Below, in pieces: positions 7,846 to 16,050 of a stretch of 25,484 nucleotides of DNA. The stretch spans positions 1-25,484 of the forward strand of contig DAITAC010000064.1 of NCBI GenBank assembly GCA_036824465.1, read 5' to 3'. Under the pieces are notes generated by a model. It had not been told where the DNA came from. It was given only the letters and a program-made list of their open reading frames with translations, and searched no databases. The translations under genes were made by a program, and so were the position numbers. This DNA comes from JAKOQB01 sp036824465. Lineage in GTDB: Bacteria > Pseudomonadota > Gammaproteobacteria > Burkholderiales > Burkholderiaceae_F. Every line of letters starts with the position of its first letter. Position 1 is the stretch's first letter.

Positions 7846-7992
7846 TCAGTCGGGAGTCGGGCGTCAGACGTCGGGCATTCGGCCGCAATTTGAGACACTG
7901 AGAGCCCTTCAGCGTGTGGTCTGCCGCAATCCACACACGCAGGAACCCCAGGCTCGGGGAGTCTCAACTCCCGACGCCCGATGCCCGACTGA
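7846..7992. repeat. Heptad inverted-repeat element, copy 1
   Basis: A 147-base block fills the space between the cupin stop and the MFS start. It begins TCAGTCGGGAGTCGGGCGTC and ends with CCCGACTGA, giving nine-base perfect inverted ends. The inner heptads (GTCGGGA, GTCGGGC, and CTCCCGACGCCCGATGCCCG on the other side) form longer imperfect inverted arms. The centre does not obviously match copy 2 at 9875-10000, but the ends do. Confidence 0.7.
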
Positions 7993-7995
7993 GTC

Positions 7996-8496
7996 TTACA
8001 TCATCTTCTTGTCGGCACCGGTCTTGTCGTGAAAGATGTCGACCGAGATCAACACGACCGGTGCGCTCGTCTTGTTCTCCCACCAGTGCGACGTGCCTTT
8101 CTTTTCGGACGAGATATCGCCCGCTTTGTGCACGATCGGTACCGCGCAGTTGCTCGCGTATTCGATGACTTCGCCGGACACGATGTAGATCTGCGCCGGC
8201 CGCTCGTCGTGGCTGTGCCATGGCACGATCCCACCCGGCTCGATGTCGAGCTGGCGGATGCGAAACAGACGGTCCTTCAGCGCCACGGCCGGCTCCTTGC
8301 TCAGATCGACCGCGTTGCGCACGACGTCTTTGACGCCCTTGGCGCCGTGGCTGACCATCTTCTGGCCCTGGCCGTCGGCAACGCGCTTGTCGGCCGGGCA
8401 CTCGCCCGCAATGGCGGCGCCCGCGATCAGCGAGAAGGCGCCGGCGATGAAACCGGCAATGAGACTACGGTGGACAAATGACTGCTTGCGGTTCAT
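7996..8496 (-). CDS. Secreted cupin-domain protein
   Basis: A 166-residue protein with an N-terminal signal: MNRKQSFVHR, a hydrophobic core about 11-28, and cleavage near AIAGE at about 31. The mature part is a single cupin. Motif 1 is PWHSHDERPAQIYIVSGE with metal-ligand candidates His94 and His96, and the motif-2 His is His137 in KGTSHWWENK. The Glu ligand of the canonical motif is not obvious, as Gln102 sits near its place. The protein ends in a Lys/Met-rich tail. The ATG is chosen for the signal peptide and a GAGGAG site upstream; a longer in-frame start at 8607 lacks signal features. It is separated from the downstream MFS gene by the heptad repeat element. The substrate is unknown. Confidence 0.83.
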   Translation of the reverse strand: MNRKQSFVHRSLIAGFIAGAFSLIAGAAIAGECPADKRVADGQGQKMVSHGAKGVKDVVRNAVDLSKEPAVALKDRLFRIRQLDIEPGGIVPWHSHDERPAQIYIVSGEVIEYASNCAVPIVHKAGDISSEKKGTSHWWENKTSAPVVLISVDIFHDKTGADKKMM

Positions 8497-8769
8497 GGTG
8501 AATGACTCCTCGTCGATAATCCCCGCGACCACCATGGCCACGGATACTGGTCGCAGCACCAGCCCGTGAGGAGGATGCGTGTGCGGATGACGAGAAGCTG
8601 CTCTCACGAGCCCGTGGCTTGCGTCTCCCCTCGACCGGCCGTCACCCGGCCAGCGCTGCGTTGCGTACTTGGTCAGCGCAGTGCAGCGAATCTTTCAGGA
8701 TGACGCACTAAAGAAAGTGATTCGGCACACGTAAGAAAGCGTGCGCCACGACGACGACGCGGCCCGCGA

Positions 8770-9870
8770 TCAGGCGCGCACGTGCAGATCGTCGCCGCCG
8801 AAGATGAGATTCAAGGGCTCGATCACGACCTGCCTGCTGCCCGCTTCGACGTGACCGGCAATCCAGGCGCGCACACCGGCACGCGCCGCAACTGCGACTG
8901 CGTTGGTTGCCTCGCTCGCGTCGACGAACAATGCGAAGCCGGCACCCATGTTCAGGTTGCCGTACGCCTCGCGCGCATCGCTGTGCGTCTGTTGCTGGAT
9001 GAAGCTCAGCACCGGCGGCACCGGCGGCAACTGCGAAATGCGATACGTGAACGATCCGGGATGCCGCATCAGTTTGCGCCAGCCGTGGCCGGTGATGTTG
9101 GCGCAGTAGTGAGGAACGATGCCCGCTGCGGCGAGCGCTTCGGTCACCGGCGAATACAGCACGGTCGGCTCCAGCAGCGCCGTGCCGAACTGGGTGCCGT
9201 CGTCAAGGCACGTCGCGTATCCGTCGGGCAGGCGTTCGGCCAGCTTGCGCGCGAGCGAGATGCCGTTGGCGTGGATGCCGCTTGACTCGAGCAGCACGAT
9301 CGCATCGCCTGCTGAAAGTCTCTCACCAAGCGTCAGGCGTGATTTCGGCCGCACCAATCCCACACACGATGCGGCCAGATCAATCCGGCCCGGTGCAATC
9401 ACGCCTGCGAGCGCCGGCGTTTCGCCACCTCCCCATGCGACGCCGCAGCGATCGCACGCGGCTTTCCACCCGGCGACCAGATCGCGCGCGCGCGCCTCGT
9501 CGTCGAACCAGTCACTGCCGCTCGCGGCCCAGTACGCATGCACCGACACGGGCGTCGCGCCCACCGTGATGATGTCGTTGATCGCCATCGCCAGCGTGTC
9601 CTGCGCGATCTGGTCGTAATAGGTCTTGCCGGTGAGCGCGCGCATCGCATCGGCGACGAGTGCCTTGGTGCCGAGGCATTCGGTGATCGACGCCAGATAG
9701 AAATCGCCGCAGTCGACCACATACGCCGATTCGCCGCGTGATGCGGCGACTTCGACCAGTCCATGCCGGGCGAGATTGCCCGCCGTCGCCGCCGCCGCCT
9801 GCTGCGCGAGGATCTTCAGCGGATCGATCTTCGCGTAGTCGACGCCGGCTTGTTTGTAGTTTAGAGGCAT
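8770..9870 (-). CDS. purM: Phosphoribosylformylglycinamidine cyclo-ligase (AIR synthase), divergent PurM type
   Basis: A 366-residue AIR-synthase-fold protein for the fifth step of purine synthesis, the ATP-driven ring closure of FGAM to AIR. The order of motifs is that of PurM: YKQAGVDY at the start, GTK at 67-69, MAINDIITVGATPVSV, GGGETPALAG, LLESSGIHANGISLARKLAE, TGHGWRKLMR and YGNLNMGAGFALFV. Many differ from the standard bacterial protein: the usual DGVGTK is ECLGTK, and the TGGG segment is TGHGW. This matches a separate clade of PurM-like AIR synthases rather than the common Burkholderiales PurM, although its place next to perM-hda is the usual purM position. No Shine-Dalgarno precedes the ATG; the repeat element at 9875-10000 ends four bases upstream. 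Confidence 0.85.
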   Translation of the reverse strand: MPLNYKQAGVDYAKIDPLKILAQQAAAATAGNLARHGLVEVAASRGESAYVVDCGDFYLASITECLGTKALVADAMRALTGKTYYDQIAQDTLAMAINDIITVGATPVSVHAYWAASGSDWFDDEARARDLVAGWKAACDRCGVAWGGGETPALAGVIAPGRIDLAASCVGLVRPKSRLTLGERLSAGDAIVLLESSGIHANGISLARKLAERLPDGYATCLDDGTQFGTALLEPTVLYSPVTEALAAAGIVPHYCANITGHGWRKLMRHPGSFTYRISQLPPVPPVLSFIQQQTHSDAREAYGNLNMGAGFALFVDASEATNAVAVAARAGVRAWIAGHVEAGSRQVVIEPLNLIFGGDDLHVRA

Positions 9871-9874
9871 AAGT

Positions 9875-10000
9875 CAGTCGGGCGTCGGGAGTCGGGAGCA
9901 ATGCGAAGACTTCGTCGTTCATCACAAGTGGCAGCCATCGCGATCGGCGCGAAACCTGGGCACGGCATGCTTTTGACTCCCGACTCCCGACGCCCGACTG
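9875..10000. repeat. Heptad inverted-repeat element, copy 2
   Basis: The arms 9875-9898 and 9977-10000 are perfect 24-base reverse complements, each made of GTCGGGA/GTCGGGC-type heptads and ending CAGTCGGG / CCCGACTG. The 78-base centre is unique sequence. The element occupies most of the 169-base gap between the divergent purM and perM genes, and its left arm lies four bases from the purM ATG. A transcript crossing it could form a very stable stem. Confidence 0.85.
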
Positions 10001-10039
10001 CCTCTAGACTACGCTCGGTTCACGAACGGATTCTATTGA

Positions 10040-11107
10040 ATGAGCATCTTCACCGCGGAACGAATCCAGGCGGGCGTATGGATTGGCGTCGGCATAGCAT
10101 TGCTGGCGCTGCTGTACGTGCTGGCGCCGGTGCTGACCCCGTTCGCGGCCGCGTTCATCCTCGCCTACCTGCTGGTGCCCGGGGTCGACTGGCTCGCCCG
10201 ACACAGGCTGCCGCGCGCGGCCGCGGTGCTGATCATGATTGTGGTTGCGCTGCTGGTGTTGACCGGCCTGATGCTGATTCTGGTGCCGGTTCTGCAGCGG
10301 GAAGTCGTCGCCTTGCAGGAGCAGTTCCCGGCGCTGGTGAACAAACTCAATACGGATCTGGCGCCGCGCATCAACGAGCTGCTTGGCACATCGATCAGAT
10401 TTGACAGTCAGACGCTCAAGGAACTTCTGGCCGAGCGGGTCGGCAGCCAGGACAACATCGTCGGCAAGATCATCGAGCACGCACGCGCCGGCGGGGTAGC
10501 GCTGCTCGGGATTGTCGGCACGCTGGTGCTGATCCCGGTGGTGCTCTTCTACGCGCTGCTCGACTATCACAACTTCACCGAGCGATTCAGATCGCTGATA
10601 CCGCGGCGCTGGCACGACTCCGCGATGAACATGCTGAACGAAATCGACCGGCTGCTCGCGCATTTTCTGCGCGGACAGATGTCGGTGATGGGCATCCTGG
10701 CGGTGTACTTCTCGATCGCACTGACGATCGCCGGATTCCAGGCCGCGCTGCCGATCGGCATCCTCACCGGCCTGTTGATCTTCATCCCCTATGTTGGCTT
10801 CGCGCTAGGACTGGTGCTTGCGCTGCTGACCGCGATTCTGCAGTTCGGCAATTGGTATGGGCTGATTGCGGTGGCGGTCGTCTACGGTATCGGGCAGTTG
10901 CTGGAGACGGTTTTCCTCACGCCGCGACTGGTCGGCAAGAGCATCGGACTGCACCCGCTGGCGGTGATCTTTGCTCTGCTGGCCTTCGGACAGGTGTTCG
11001 GCTTTTTCGGTGTGCTCCTCGCGCTGCCGGCCAGCGCTGCGCTGCTCGTGGCCCTGAACCGGGTCAAGCAGGCCTATCTGGCCAGCGAGTTCTACAACCG
11101 GTCGTGA
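10040..11107 (+). CDS. perM: AI-2E/PerM family permease
   Basis: A 355-residue inner-membrane protein of the AI-2E exporter family (PerM/TqsA/YhhQ-like naming varies). It opens with hydrophobic segments at about 10-50 (VWIGVGIALLALLYVLAPVL), then a third helix near 60-85. A periplasmic or cytosolic domain of about 85-145 follows, and then the conserved C-terminal membrane block with IPYVGFALGLVLALLTAILQ and the late motif LVGKSIGLHPLAVIFALLAFG. The substrate of this subgroup is not established; some relatives export autoinducer-2 or act in sodium/proton exchange. The gene starts the rightward core block. Its TGA overlaps the GTG of hda (GTGA), so the two are translationally coupled. Confidence 0.9.
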   Translation: MSIFTAERIQAGVWIGVGIALLALLYVLAPVLTPFAAAFILAYLLVPGVDWLARHRLPRAAAVLIMIVVALLVLTGLMLILVPVLQREVVALQEQFPALVNKLNTDLAPRINELLGTSIRFDSQTLKELLAERVGSQDNIVGKIIEHARAGGVALLGIVGTLVLIPVVLFYALLDYHNFTERFRSLIPRRWHDSAMNMLNEIDRLLAHFLRGQMSVMGILAVYFSIALTIAGFQAALPIGILTGLLIFIPYVGFALGLVLALLTAILQFGNWYGLIAVAVVYGIGQLLETVFLTPRLVGKSIGLHPLAVIFALLAFGQVFGFFGVLLALPASAALLVALNRVKQAYLASEFYNRS

Positions 11108-11811
11108 GCACGACGCCGCACTTTGCAGTCGGAAGCACCACGGGGAGCGCCACATCACAACTCGCGCTTGACCTGCTGCAGCCGCTGCGTCCAACGCTCG
11201 ACAACTTCGTGGCCGGTCGCAATTGCGAAGTGCTCGAAGCGCTGCGGCGCGCGGCGCACGGCGCAGCGCCGGACCGGATCATCTACATCTGGGGCGAGGT
11301 CGGTTGCGGTCGCACCCACCTGCTGCGCGCCCTTGCCGATGCGCCGCGCGCCTATGAGTGGTCGCCGGCGTCGACGCCCGATGAACCCGGGCTCGCCCTC
11401 ATCGACGATGTCGAACAACTCGACAATCCGGCGCAAGTCGCCCTGTTCAACCGGTTGAACGCGGTACGCGCGCGCGCGGATGCGGCATGCGTGATCGCGG
11501 GACCGGCCGCGCCATCGCAGCTCGCGCTGCGCGAGGACCTGCGCACGCGCCTGGCGTGGGGCCTCGTTTATCAGTTGCATGCGCTGACGGACGCGGAAAA
11601 GGCCGACGCGCTGGCCAGGCACGCCGCGGCAAGCGGCGTGCAGATGTCTTCCGATCTGATTCCGCACCTGCTCACGCATCTGCCACGCGATATGCGCACG
11701 CTGGTGGCGGCGCTCGAAGCGCTTGATGCGTACGCGCTGGCACGCAAGCGGCCACTGACCGTGCCACTGCTGCGGGAGTTCCTGCATGTGGACCGCACAG
11801 GCGGCACGTAG
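11104..11811 (+). CDS. hda: DnaA regulatory inactivator Hda
   Basis: A 235-residue AAA+ protein. Hda, with the DNA-loaded sliding clamp, promotes hydrolysis of ATP-DnaA and so limits re-initiation of replication. Near the start QLALDL (residues 19-24) fits the clamp-binding motif. LDNFVAGRN matches the start of the DnaA-like domain, the P-loop reads GEVGCGRTHLL with Arg in place of Lys as usual in Hda, and LALIDDVEQL is the Walker B. The sensor region ends RLAWGLVYQLHALTDAEKADAL, and the lid has LPRDMRTLVAALEALDAYALA. The GTG start overlaps the perM stop by four bases (GTGA); no in-frame ATG could replace it. It lacks a DnaA DNA-binding domain, as expected. The neighbours perM upstream and a HAD gene 12 bases downstream are the usual ones in this bacterial order. 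Confidence 0.9.
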   Translation: MSTTPHFAVGSTTGSATSQLALDLLQPLRPTLDNFVAGRNCEVLEALRRAAHGAAPDRIIYIWGEVGCGRTHLLRALADAPRAYEWSPASTPDEPGLALIDDVEQLDNPAQVALFNRLNAVRARADAACVIAGPAAPSQLALREDLRTRLAWGLVYQLHALTDAEKADALARHAAASGVQMSSDLIPHLLTHLPRDMRTLVAALEALDAYALARKRPLTVPLLREFLHVDRTGGT

Positions 11812-11823
11812 AATCCGGCGCAG

Positions 11824-12501
11824 ATGAAACTGGCACTGTTTGATCTCGACCACACGCTGCTGCCGATCGACAGCGGGGACACGTGGACGTACTACCTGGT
11901 GCGCGCGGGCGGACTGGACGTCGACGAATACGGCGCGCGCACTCGCGAATTTGCCGCTGCCTACAGGGAGGGCCGATTCGATATCGAGGGTTACCTGGAA
12001 TTCCAGATGGCACTGCTGGCACGCTTTCCGCGACGGCAGCTGGAGCACTGGCGCACGCAGTTCATTCGCGACCATGTGCTGCCGCATCTGCGACCCGAGG
12101 CGGTGGAGCTGATCGACCAGCATCGCCGCGACGGCTATACCACCGCAATGGTGACCGGCACCCACACCTTCGTCACGCGCCCGATTGCAACCGCGTTCGG
12201 CTTCGAGCATCTGCTGGCCGTTGAACCCGAGGAGGTCAACGGTCAGTTCACCGGCCGTTACGTGGGCATGCATACCCACCAGGAAGGCAAGGTGCGCGTC
12301 GTCGAGGCATTCGTCGCCGCGCGTGGAGTGACGCTCGAACAATGCGAGGACAGCGTGTTCTACAGCGATTCGATCAACGACCTGCCGCTGCTCGAGCGCG
12401 TCAAGCGGCCGTACGTGACCAATGGCGACGATCGGCTGCGCACCATCGCCGCCGAGCGCGGCTGGCCGACACTGGATCTGTTCGCGCTGGTAGTCGACTG
12501 A
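11824..12501 (+). CDS. HAD-IB family phosphatase, SerB-like
   Basis: A 225-residue cytoplasmic HAD hydrolase. Motif I is DLDHT with Asp7 as nucleophile and Asp9 as acid/base; motif II is TGT at 111-113; the lysine of motif III is about 156; motif IV is SDSINDLPLL with Asp182 and Asp186. The spacing, with an alpha-helical cap between motifs I and II, fits subfamily IB, which includes phosphoserine phosphatase. The natural substrate is not certain; in this conserved position relatives are often listed as phosphoserine phosphatase-like or as histidinol-phosphate phosphatase, but direct evidence is lacking here. It starts 12 bases after hda, next to a TAGAATCCGGCGC string that may be a promoter element. 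Confidence 0.88.
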   Translation: MKLALFDLDHTLLPIDSGDTWTYYLVRAGGLDVDEYGARTREFAAAYREGRFDIEGYLEFQMALLARFPRRQLEHWRTQFIRDHVLPHLRPEAVELIDQHRRDGYTTAMVTGTHTFVTRPIATAFGFEHLLAVEPEEVNGQFTGRYVGMHTHQEGKVRVVEAFVAARGVTLEQCEDSVFYSDSINDLPLLERVKRPYVTNGDDRLRTIAAERGWPTLDLFALVVD

Positions 12502-12520
12502 TGCCGCGCCGCTCGATCTG

Positions 12521-13891
12521 ATGATCAAGAGACTTGTCGAGAGAGTGCAGACTCTGTTCACGCGTGTCGGGCGCAAGAGCGCGCGCGCGCGCAAGGAGCC
12601 CAAGCGGTATGCGGTCGCCGAGCACCGTATCGATCGCGCGCTGGTCCCGCGCTCGGCAGTGCGGGTATGCGAGACACTGCAGAAGGCCGGGTTCGACGCG
12701 CTGGTGGTTGGCGGCGCGGTGCGCGATCTGCTGCTCGGCGTGGCACCAAAGGACTTCGACGTCGCCACCAACGCCACGCCGGAGCAGGTGAAGTCGCACT
12801 TCCGGCGCGCGATCATCATCGGCCGCCGTTTCCGGCTCGTGCACGTGATGCTGGGGCCCGAGACGATCGAGGTCTCCACCTATCGAGCGCCGGTCGGCGA
12901 GGAAGTCGCCACTGACGAACACGGCCGCGTGCTCGCCGACAACGTGTTCGGCCAGCAATACGAAGACGCGGCACGGCGCGACTTCACGATCAACGCGATG
13001 TACTACGACCCGACGTCAGAGACGCTGCTCGACTATCACGACGGCCTGAAGGACATCCGGCGCAAGCGGCTGCGCATGATCGGCGACCCTGAAGGACGCT
13101 ATCGCGAGGACCCGGTGCGCATGCTGCGCGCGGTGCGCTTCGCCGCCAAGCTCGGTTTCGAAATCGACGAGGCGACGCGCGCGCCGATCACGCGGCTGGC
13201 CGAACTGGTCGAAAACGTGCCGGCCGCACGCGTGTTCGACGAGATGCTGAAGCTCCTGACCAGCGGCCATTCAGTGGCGTGCGTGCTGCGGCTGCGCGCT
13301 GAAGGTCTGCATCATGGCCTGTTGCCGATGCTCGACATGATCCTGGAACAACCCGAGGGCGAGCGTTTCGTGATGCTGGCGCTGTCGCGCACCGACGAGC
13401 GCGTACGCACCGGCAAGCATGTCGCGCCGGGTTTCCTGTTCGCCAACCTGCTGTGGCACGAGGTGCTCAAACGCTGGAAGGAGCGCGAAGCGCGCGGCGA
13501 GCATCGGATTCCGGCGCTGGACGCGGCAATCGATGACGTGTTCGATACGCAGACCGAGAAGCTGGCAATCCAGCGCCGCTACACGTCCGACATGCGCGAG
13601 ATCTGGATGCTGCAGCCGCGCTTTGAGCGCCGCCAGGGCGGTGCGCCTTACAAACTGCTCGAACATCTGCGCCTGCGCGCCGGGTATGATTTCCTGCTCC
13701 TGCGGTGTGCCGCGCAGGAAGCGCCGGCGGAACTGGGCGAGTGGTGGACCCGGTTCATGCACGCGACAGCGGAAGAGCGCGAACAATTGCTCACCGCAGC
13801 GCGTGCAACGCAGGCGACGGCCGGAGGGCCGAGACGCCGGCGGCGGCGCAGGCGCAGCAATGCAGTCGCGGCAAGTCCTCCATCGGAGTAG
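12521..13891 (+). CDS. pcnB: Poly(A) polymerase I
   Basis: A 456-residue class-II nucleotidyltransferase that adds 3' poly(A) tails to RNA and promotes its decay. The nucleotide-binding motif GGAVRDLLLG starts at 64 and the catalytic pair is Asp78 and Asp80 in DFDVATNATPEQV. The next segments are ARRDFTINAMYYDP and GRYREDPVRMLRAVRFAAKLGF, which binds the tRNA-nucleotidyltransferase-like head. The carboxy-terminal helical domain follows, and the protein ends in a strongly basic run of Arg, typical of PcnB and likely RNA-binding. The PKDFDVATNATPEQV wording favours PcnB over the CCA-adding enzyme. No clear Shine-Dalgarno precedes the ATG, but the first residues (MIKRLVERV) fit related proteins. 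Folate gene folK follows 40 bases later. Confidence 0.93.
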   Translation: MIKRLVERVQTLFTRVGRKSARARKEPKRYAVAEHRIDRALVPRSAVRVCETLQKAGFDALVVGGAVRDLLLGVAPKDFDVATNATPEQVKSHFRRAIIIGRRFRLVHVMLGPETIEVSTYRAPVGEEVATDEHGRVLADNVFGQQYEDAARRDFTINAMYYDPTSETLLDYHDGLKDIRRKRLRMIGDPEGRYREDPVRMLRAVRFAAKLGFEIDEATRAPITRLAELVENVPAARVFDEMLKLLTSGHSVACVLRLRAEGLHHGLLPMLDMILEQPEGERFVMLALSRTDERVRTGKHVAPGFLFANLLWHEVLKRWKEREARGEHRIPALDAAIDDVFDTQTEKLAIQRRYTSDMREIWMLQPRFERRQGGAPYKLLEHLRLRAGYDFLLLRCAAQEAPAELGEWWTRFMHATAEEREQLLTAARATQATAGGPRRRRRRRRSNAVAASPPSE

Positions 13892-13931
13892 GTTCCAGCG
13901 GGGCAGTCAATTGGCGAGCAGTGAGGGGGAT

Positions 13932-14429
13932 TTGAAGCGACGCGCGTACATCGGCCTCGGTGCGAACCAGGGTGACGTGAAGGAGACAGCGGCCGCCGCC
14001 ATCGAAGCGATCCGCTCGATCGAGCGCTGCGATTTCGTCGCCGTCTCAGGCTTCTATCAGTCGGCGCCGATTGATGCCGATGGTCCCGACTACATCAACG
14101 CCGTGGTCGCCGTCGACACGCTGCACGACCCCTACGCGCTTCTGCTGCATCTGCTTGATCTCGAGATCATGCTTGGCCGCAAGCGGCGCATGCCGAACGC
14201 GCAGCGCAATGCGCCACGCAAAGTCGACCTCGATCTGCTGCTGATGGGCGATCTGATCCTTTGCAGCACGCCGCTGACGCTGCCGCATCCACGCCTGCAC
14301 CGGCGCGCGTTCGCGTTGCGCCCCCTGGTGGAACTGGCGCCCGACATTGAAATTCCCGGACTGGGCTCGGCGGCCAAATTCCTGCGCGCTGCAGCGGATC
14401 AGCGCGTTTCGCCCTGGCCCGCCGCCTGA
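13932..14429 (+). CDS. folK: 2-amino-4-hydroxy-6-hydroxymethyldihydropteridine pyrophosphokinase
   Basis: A 165-residue HPPK enzyme: it moves pyrophosphate from ATP to 6-hydroxymethyl-dihydropterin in folate synthesis. Conserved parts are YIGLGANQGD at the start, FYQSAPIDADGPDYINAVV, LEIMLGRKRR, then RNAPRKVDLDLLLMGD with the two metal-binding Asp residues, and LPHPRLHRRAFALRPLVELAPD. The start is probably the TTG at 13932 because homology begins there and TGAGG lies just upstream. In-frame alternatives are TTG at 13911 and ATG at 13860; the latter would overlap pcnB by 32 bases. Together with the adjacent kinase and panB it keeps the usual gene order of Burkholderiales. Confidence 0.9.
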   Translation: MKRRAYIGLGANQGDVKETAAAAIEAIRSIERCDFVAVSGFYQSAPIDADGPDYINAVVAVDTLHDPYALLLHLLDLEIMLGRKRRMPNAQRNAPRKVDLDLLLMGDLILCSTPLTLPHPRLHRRAFALRPLVELAPDIEIPGLGSAAKFLRAAADQRVSPWPAA

Positions 14430-14501
14430 GCAACGCGGTCCAGCGCCTGCGCGCACCACGCCGCCGCTGACTGCATCGAGTTGCTTCCTTCACAGGCCGC
14501 C

Positions 14502-15161
14502 ATGACTGCCGTGCTGCCCGCGCGTTACCGTCACATCGTGATCGAAGGGCCGATCGGGGCCGGCAAGACGTCGCTCGCGCGCAAGTTGGCGCAGCACGCC
14601 GGCGCGCAACTGCTGCTGGAGCAGCCCGACGCCAATCCGTTTCTCGAGCGCTTCTATCGCGACAGCGCCCGCTACGCGCTGCCGACCCAGCTCTTCTTCC
14701 TGTTCCAGCGCGTGCGCCAGCTGACCGAACTGAACCAGCTGGATCTGTTTCGCACCCTTGTCATCGGCGACTTTCTGCTGGACAAGGACCCGTTGTTCGC
14801 GCGACTGACGCTGGCCGATGATGAACTGAAACTTTACGAGCAGATGCTGGCGCAACTGGCTCCGCAGGCACCGACACCGGACCTCGTCGTCTATCTGCAG
14901 GCCGACAGCGACACGCTGGTCGAGCGCGTGAGCCGCCGCGGCAATCCGATCGAGGCCGGCATCAAGGAAAGCTATCTGCGCGCGCTGTCCGACAGCTATA
15001 CGCGCTTTTTTCACCTGTACGATGCGGCACCCGTGCTCATCGTCAATACCGAGCACCTGAATCCGATCGACAACGTGGACGATTTCACGCTTCTGTTGTC
15101 GCGCATCGAGAAGATGCGCGGACGGCGCGAGTATTTCAACGTGGGAGCGATGCTCACATGA
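14502..15161 (+). CDS. Deoxynucleoside kinase family protein
   Basis: A 219-residue P-loop kinase of the deoxyguanosine/deoxyadenosine kinase type, which salvages deoxynucleosides by ATP-dependent phosphorylation in the cytoplasm. The Walker A GPIGAGKTS is at 16-24. EQPDANPFLERFYRD is the substrate-binding segment that follows, and TQLFFLFQRVRQL is the typical helix. VIGDFLLDKDPLFARL stands where related enzymes carry the DRS/ERS motif, and the lid segment reads VSRRGNPIEAGIKESYL. The ATG is preferred; a TTG 21 bases upstream (14481) is possible. Its stop overlaps the panB start (ATGA), so the two are translationally coupled. The exact nucleoside preference cannot be read from this sequence. 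Confidence 0.88.
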   Translation: MTAVLPARYRHIVIEGPIGAGKTSLARKLAQHAGAQLLLEQPDANPFLERFYRDSARYALPTQLFFLFQRVRQLTELNQLDLFRTLVIGDFLLDKDPLFARLTLADDELKLYEQMLAQLAPQAPTPDLVVYLQADSDTLVERVSRRGNPIEAGIKESYLRALSDSYTRFFHLYDAAPVLIVNTEHLNPIDNVDDFTLLLSRIEKMRGRREYFNVGAMLT

Positions 15162-15985
15162 GCACGCACCCGACCGAAGCACCCGCGGCGCGCAAGGCGG
15201 TCACGCTGCCGCGCCTGCGCGAGATGCACGAGCGCGGCGAGCCGATCGCCATGCTCACCTGCTACGACGCGAGCTTTGCGGCGCTGCTGGACGCGTGCGG
15301 TGTGGACTGCGTGCTGGTCGGCGATTCGCTCGGCATGGTGATCCAGGGCGAGCGCTCCACACTGCCGGTCACGCTCGACCACATGGCGTATCACACCCGC
15401 TGCGTGGCGAACTCGCTGCGCGCTGCATGGCTGATTGCCGATATGCCTTTCGGCAGCTACCAGGGTGGCCCACAGACAGCGCTCGATGCAGCGGTCAAAC
15501 TGATGCAGGCCGGCGCGCAGATGGTCAAGCTCGAAGGCGGAGAGTGGCTGGCACCGACGATCTCCTTCCTGGTGGAGCGCGGCATTCCAGTGTGCGCGCA
15601 CCTGGGCCTCACGCCGCAGTCGGTGCACGCACTGGGCGGTTACCGGATCCAGGGCAAGACCGAAGAAGGCGCGACACAGCTGAAACGCGACGCACTCGCC
15701 GTGCAGGGCGCGGGCGCGACCATGCTGGTGCTCGAACTGATGCCCGCCGCACTCGCCACCGAGCTGACCCGCATGTTGTCGATTCCGACGATCGGCATCG
15801 GGGCCGGCAATCTGTGCGCGGGCCAGGTGCTGGTGCTGCACGACATGCTGGATGTGTTCCCGGGCAAGAAACCGCGTTTCGTTCACAATTTCATGGAAGG
15901 CAGCTCGAGCATTCGCGTCGCGATTGAAACTTACGTGACGGCGGTCAAGGAACGCTCGTTCCCGGGGCCTGAACACGCCTACTGA
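15158..15985 (+). CDS. panB: 3-methyl-2-oxobutanoate hydroxymethyltransferase
   Basis: A 275-residue ketopantoate hydroxymethyltransferase, the first step of pantothenate (and so coenzyme A) synthesis: it uses 5,10-methylene-tetrahydrofolate to hydroxymethylate alpha-ketoisovalerate. The whole protein is well conserved: MLTCYDASFAALLDACGVD, VGDSLGMVIQGERSTLPVTL with the metal-binding Asp, IADMPFGSYQ with the second Asp, KLEGGEW, VCAHLGLTPQSVHALGGY, and LVLELMPAALA with the catalytic Glu. GIGAGNLCAGQVLVLHDML and the KPRFVHNF tail finish the barrel. Length is normal. It overlaps the upstream kinase gene by four bases and precedes panC by 65 bases, an arrangement that links folate, nucleotide and pantothenate genes. 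Confidence 0.95.
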   Translation: MSTHPTEAPAARKAVTLPRLREMHERGEPIAMLTCYDASFAALLDACGVDCVLVGDSLGMVIQGERSTLPVTLDHMAYHTRCVANSLRAAWLIADMPFGSYQGGPQTALDAAVKLMQAGAQMVKLEGGEWLAPTISFLVERGIPVCAHLGLTPQSVHALGGYRIQGKTEEGATQLKRDALAVQGAGATMLVLELMPAALATELTRMLSIPTIGIGAGNLCAGQVLVLHDMLDVFPGKKPRFVHNFMEGSSSIRVAIETYVTAVKERSFPGPEHAY

Positions 15986-16002
15986 GCACGAGTTCCGCTG
16001 GC

Positions 16003-16008
16003 TACAAT
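16003..16008 (+). promoter_or_regulatory. Possible -10 box upstream of panC
   Basis: TACAAT lies 42 bases before the panC ATG in the 65-base gap after panB, followed by CCGGCGCGCGC. A matching -35 box is not obvious, so this is a weak call. A similar TAGAAT-CCGGCGC string stands before the HAD gene at 11809. Confidence 0.25.
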
Positions 16009-16050
16009 CCGGCGCGCGCTAACCGGGGCGTTCCCCGCGCGGAGGCGCCG

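Noticed and set aside
8497..8769. Possible terminator for purM (GGCACACG-CGTGCGCC around 8727-8746)
   Set aside because: The stem has a mismatch and no T-run follows in the direction of purM transcription.
11155..12879. A 574-codon open frame on the minus strand opposite hda, the HAD gene and pcnB
   Set aside because: It is a mirror frame caused by high GC at third codon positions; it crosses three well-conserved genes and has no recognisable domain.
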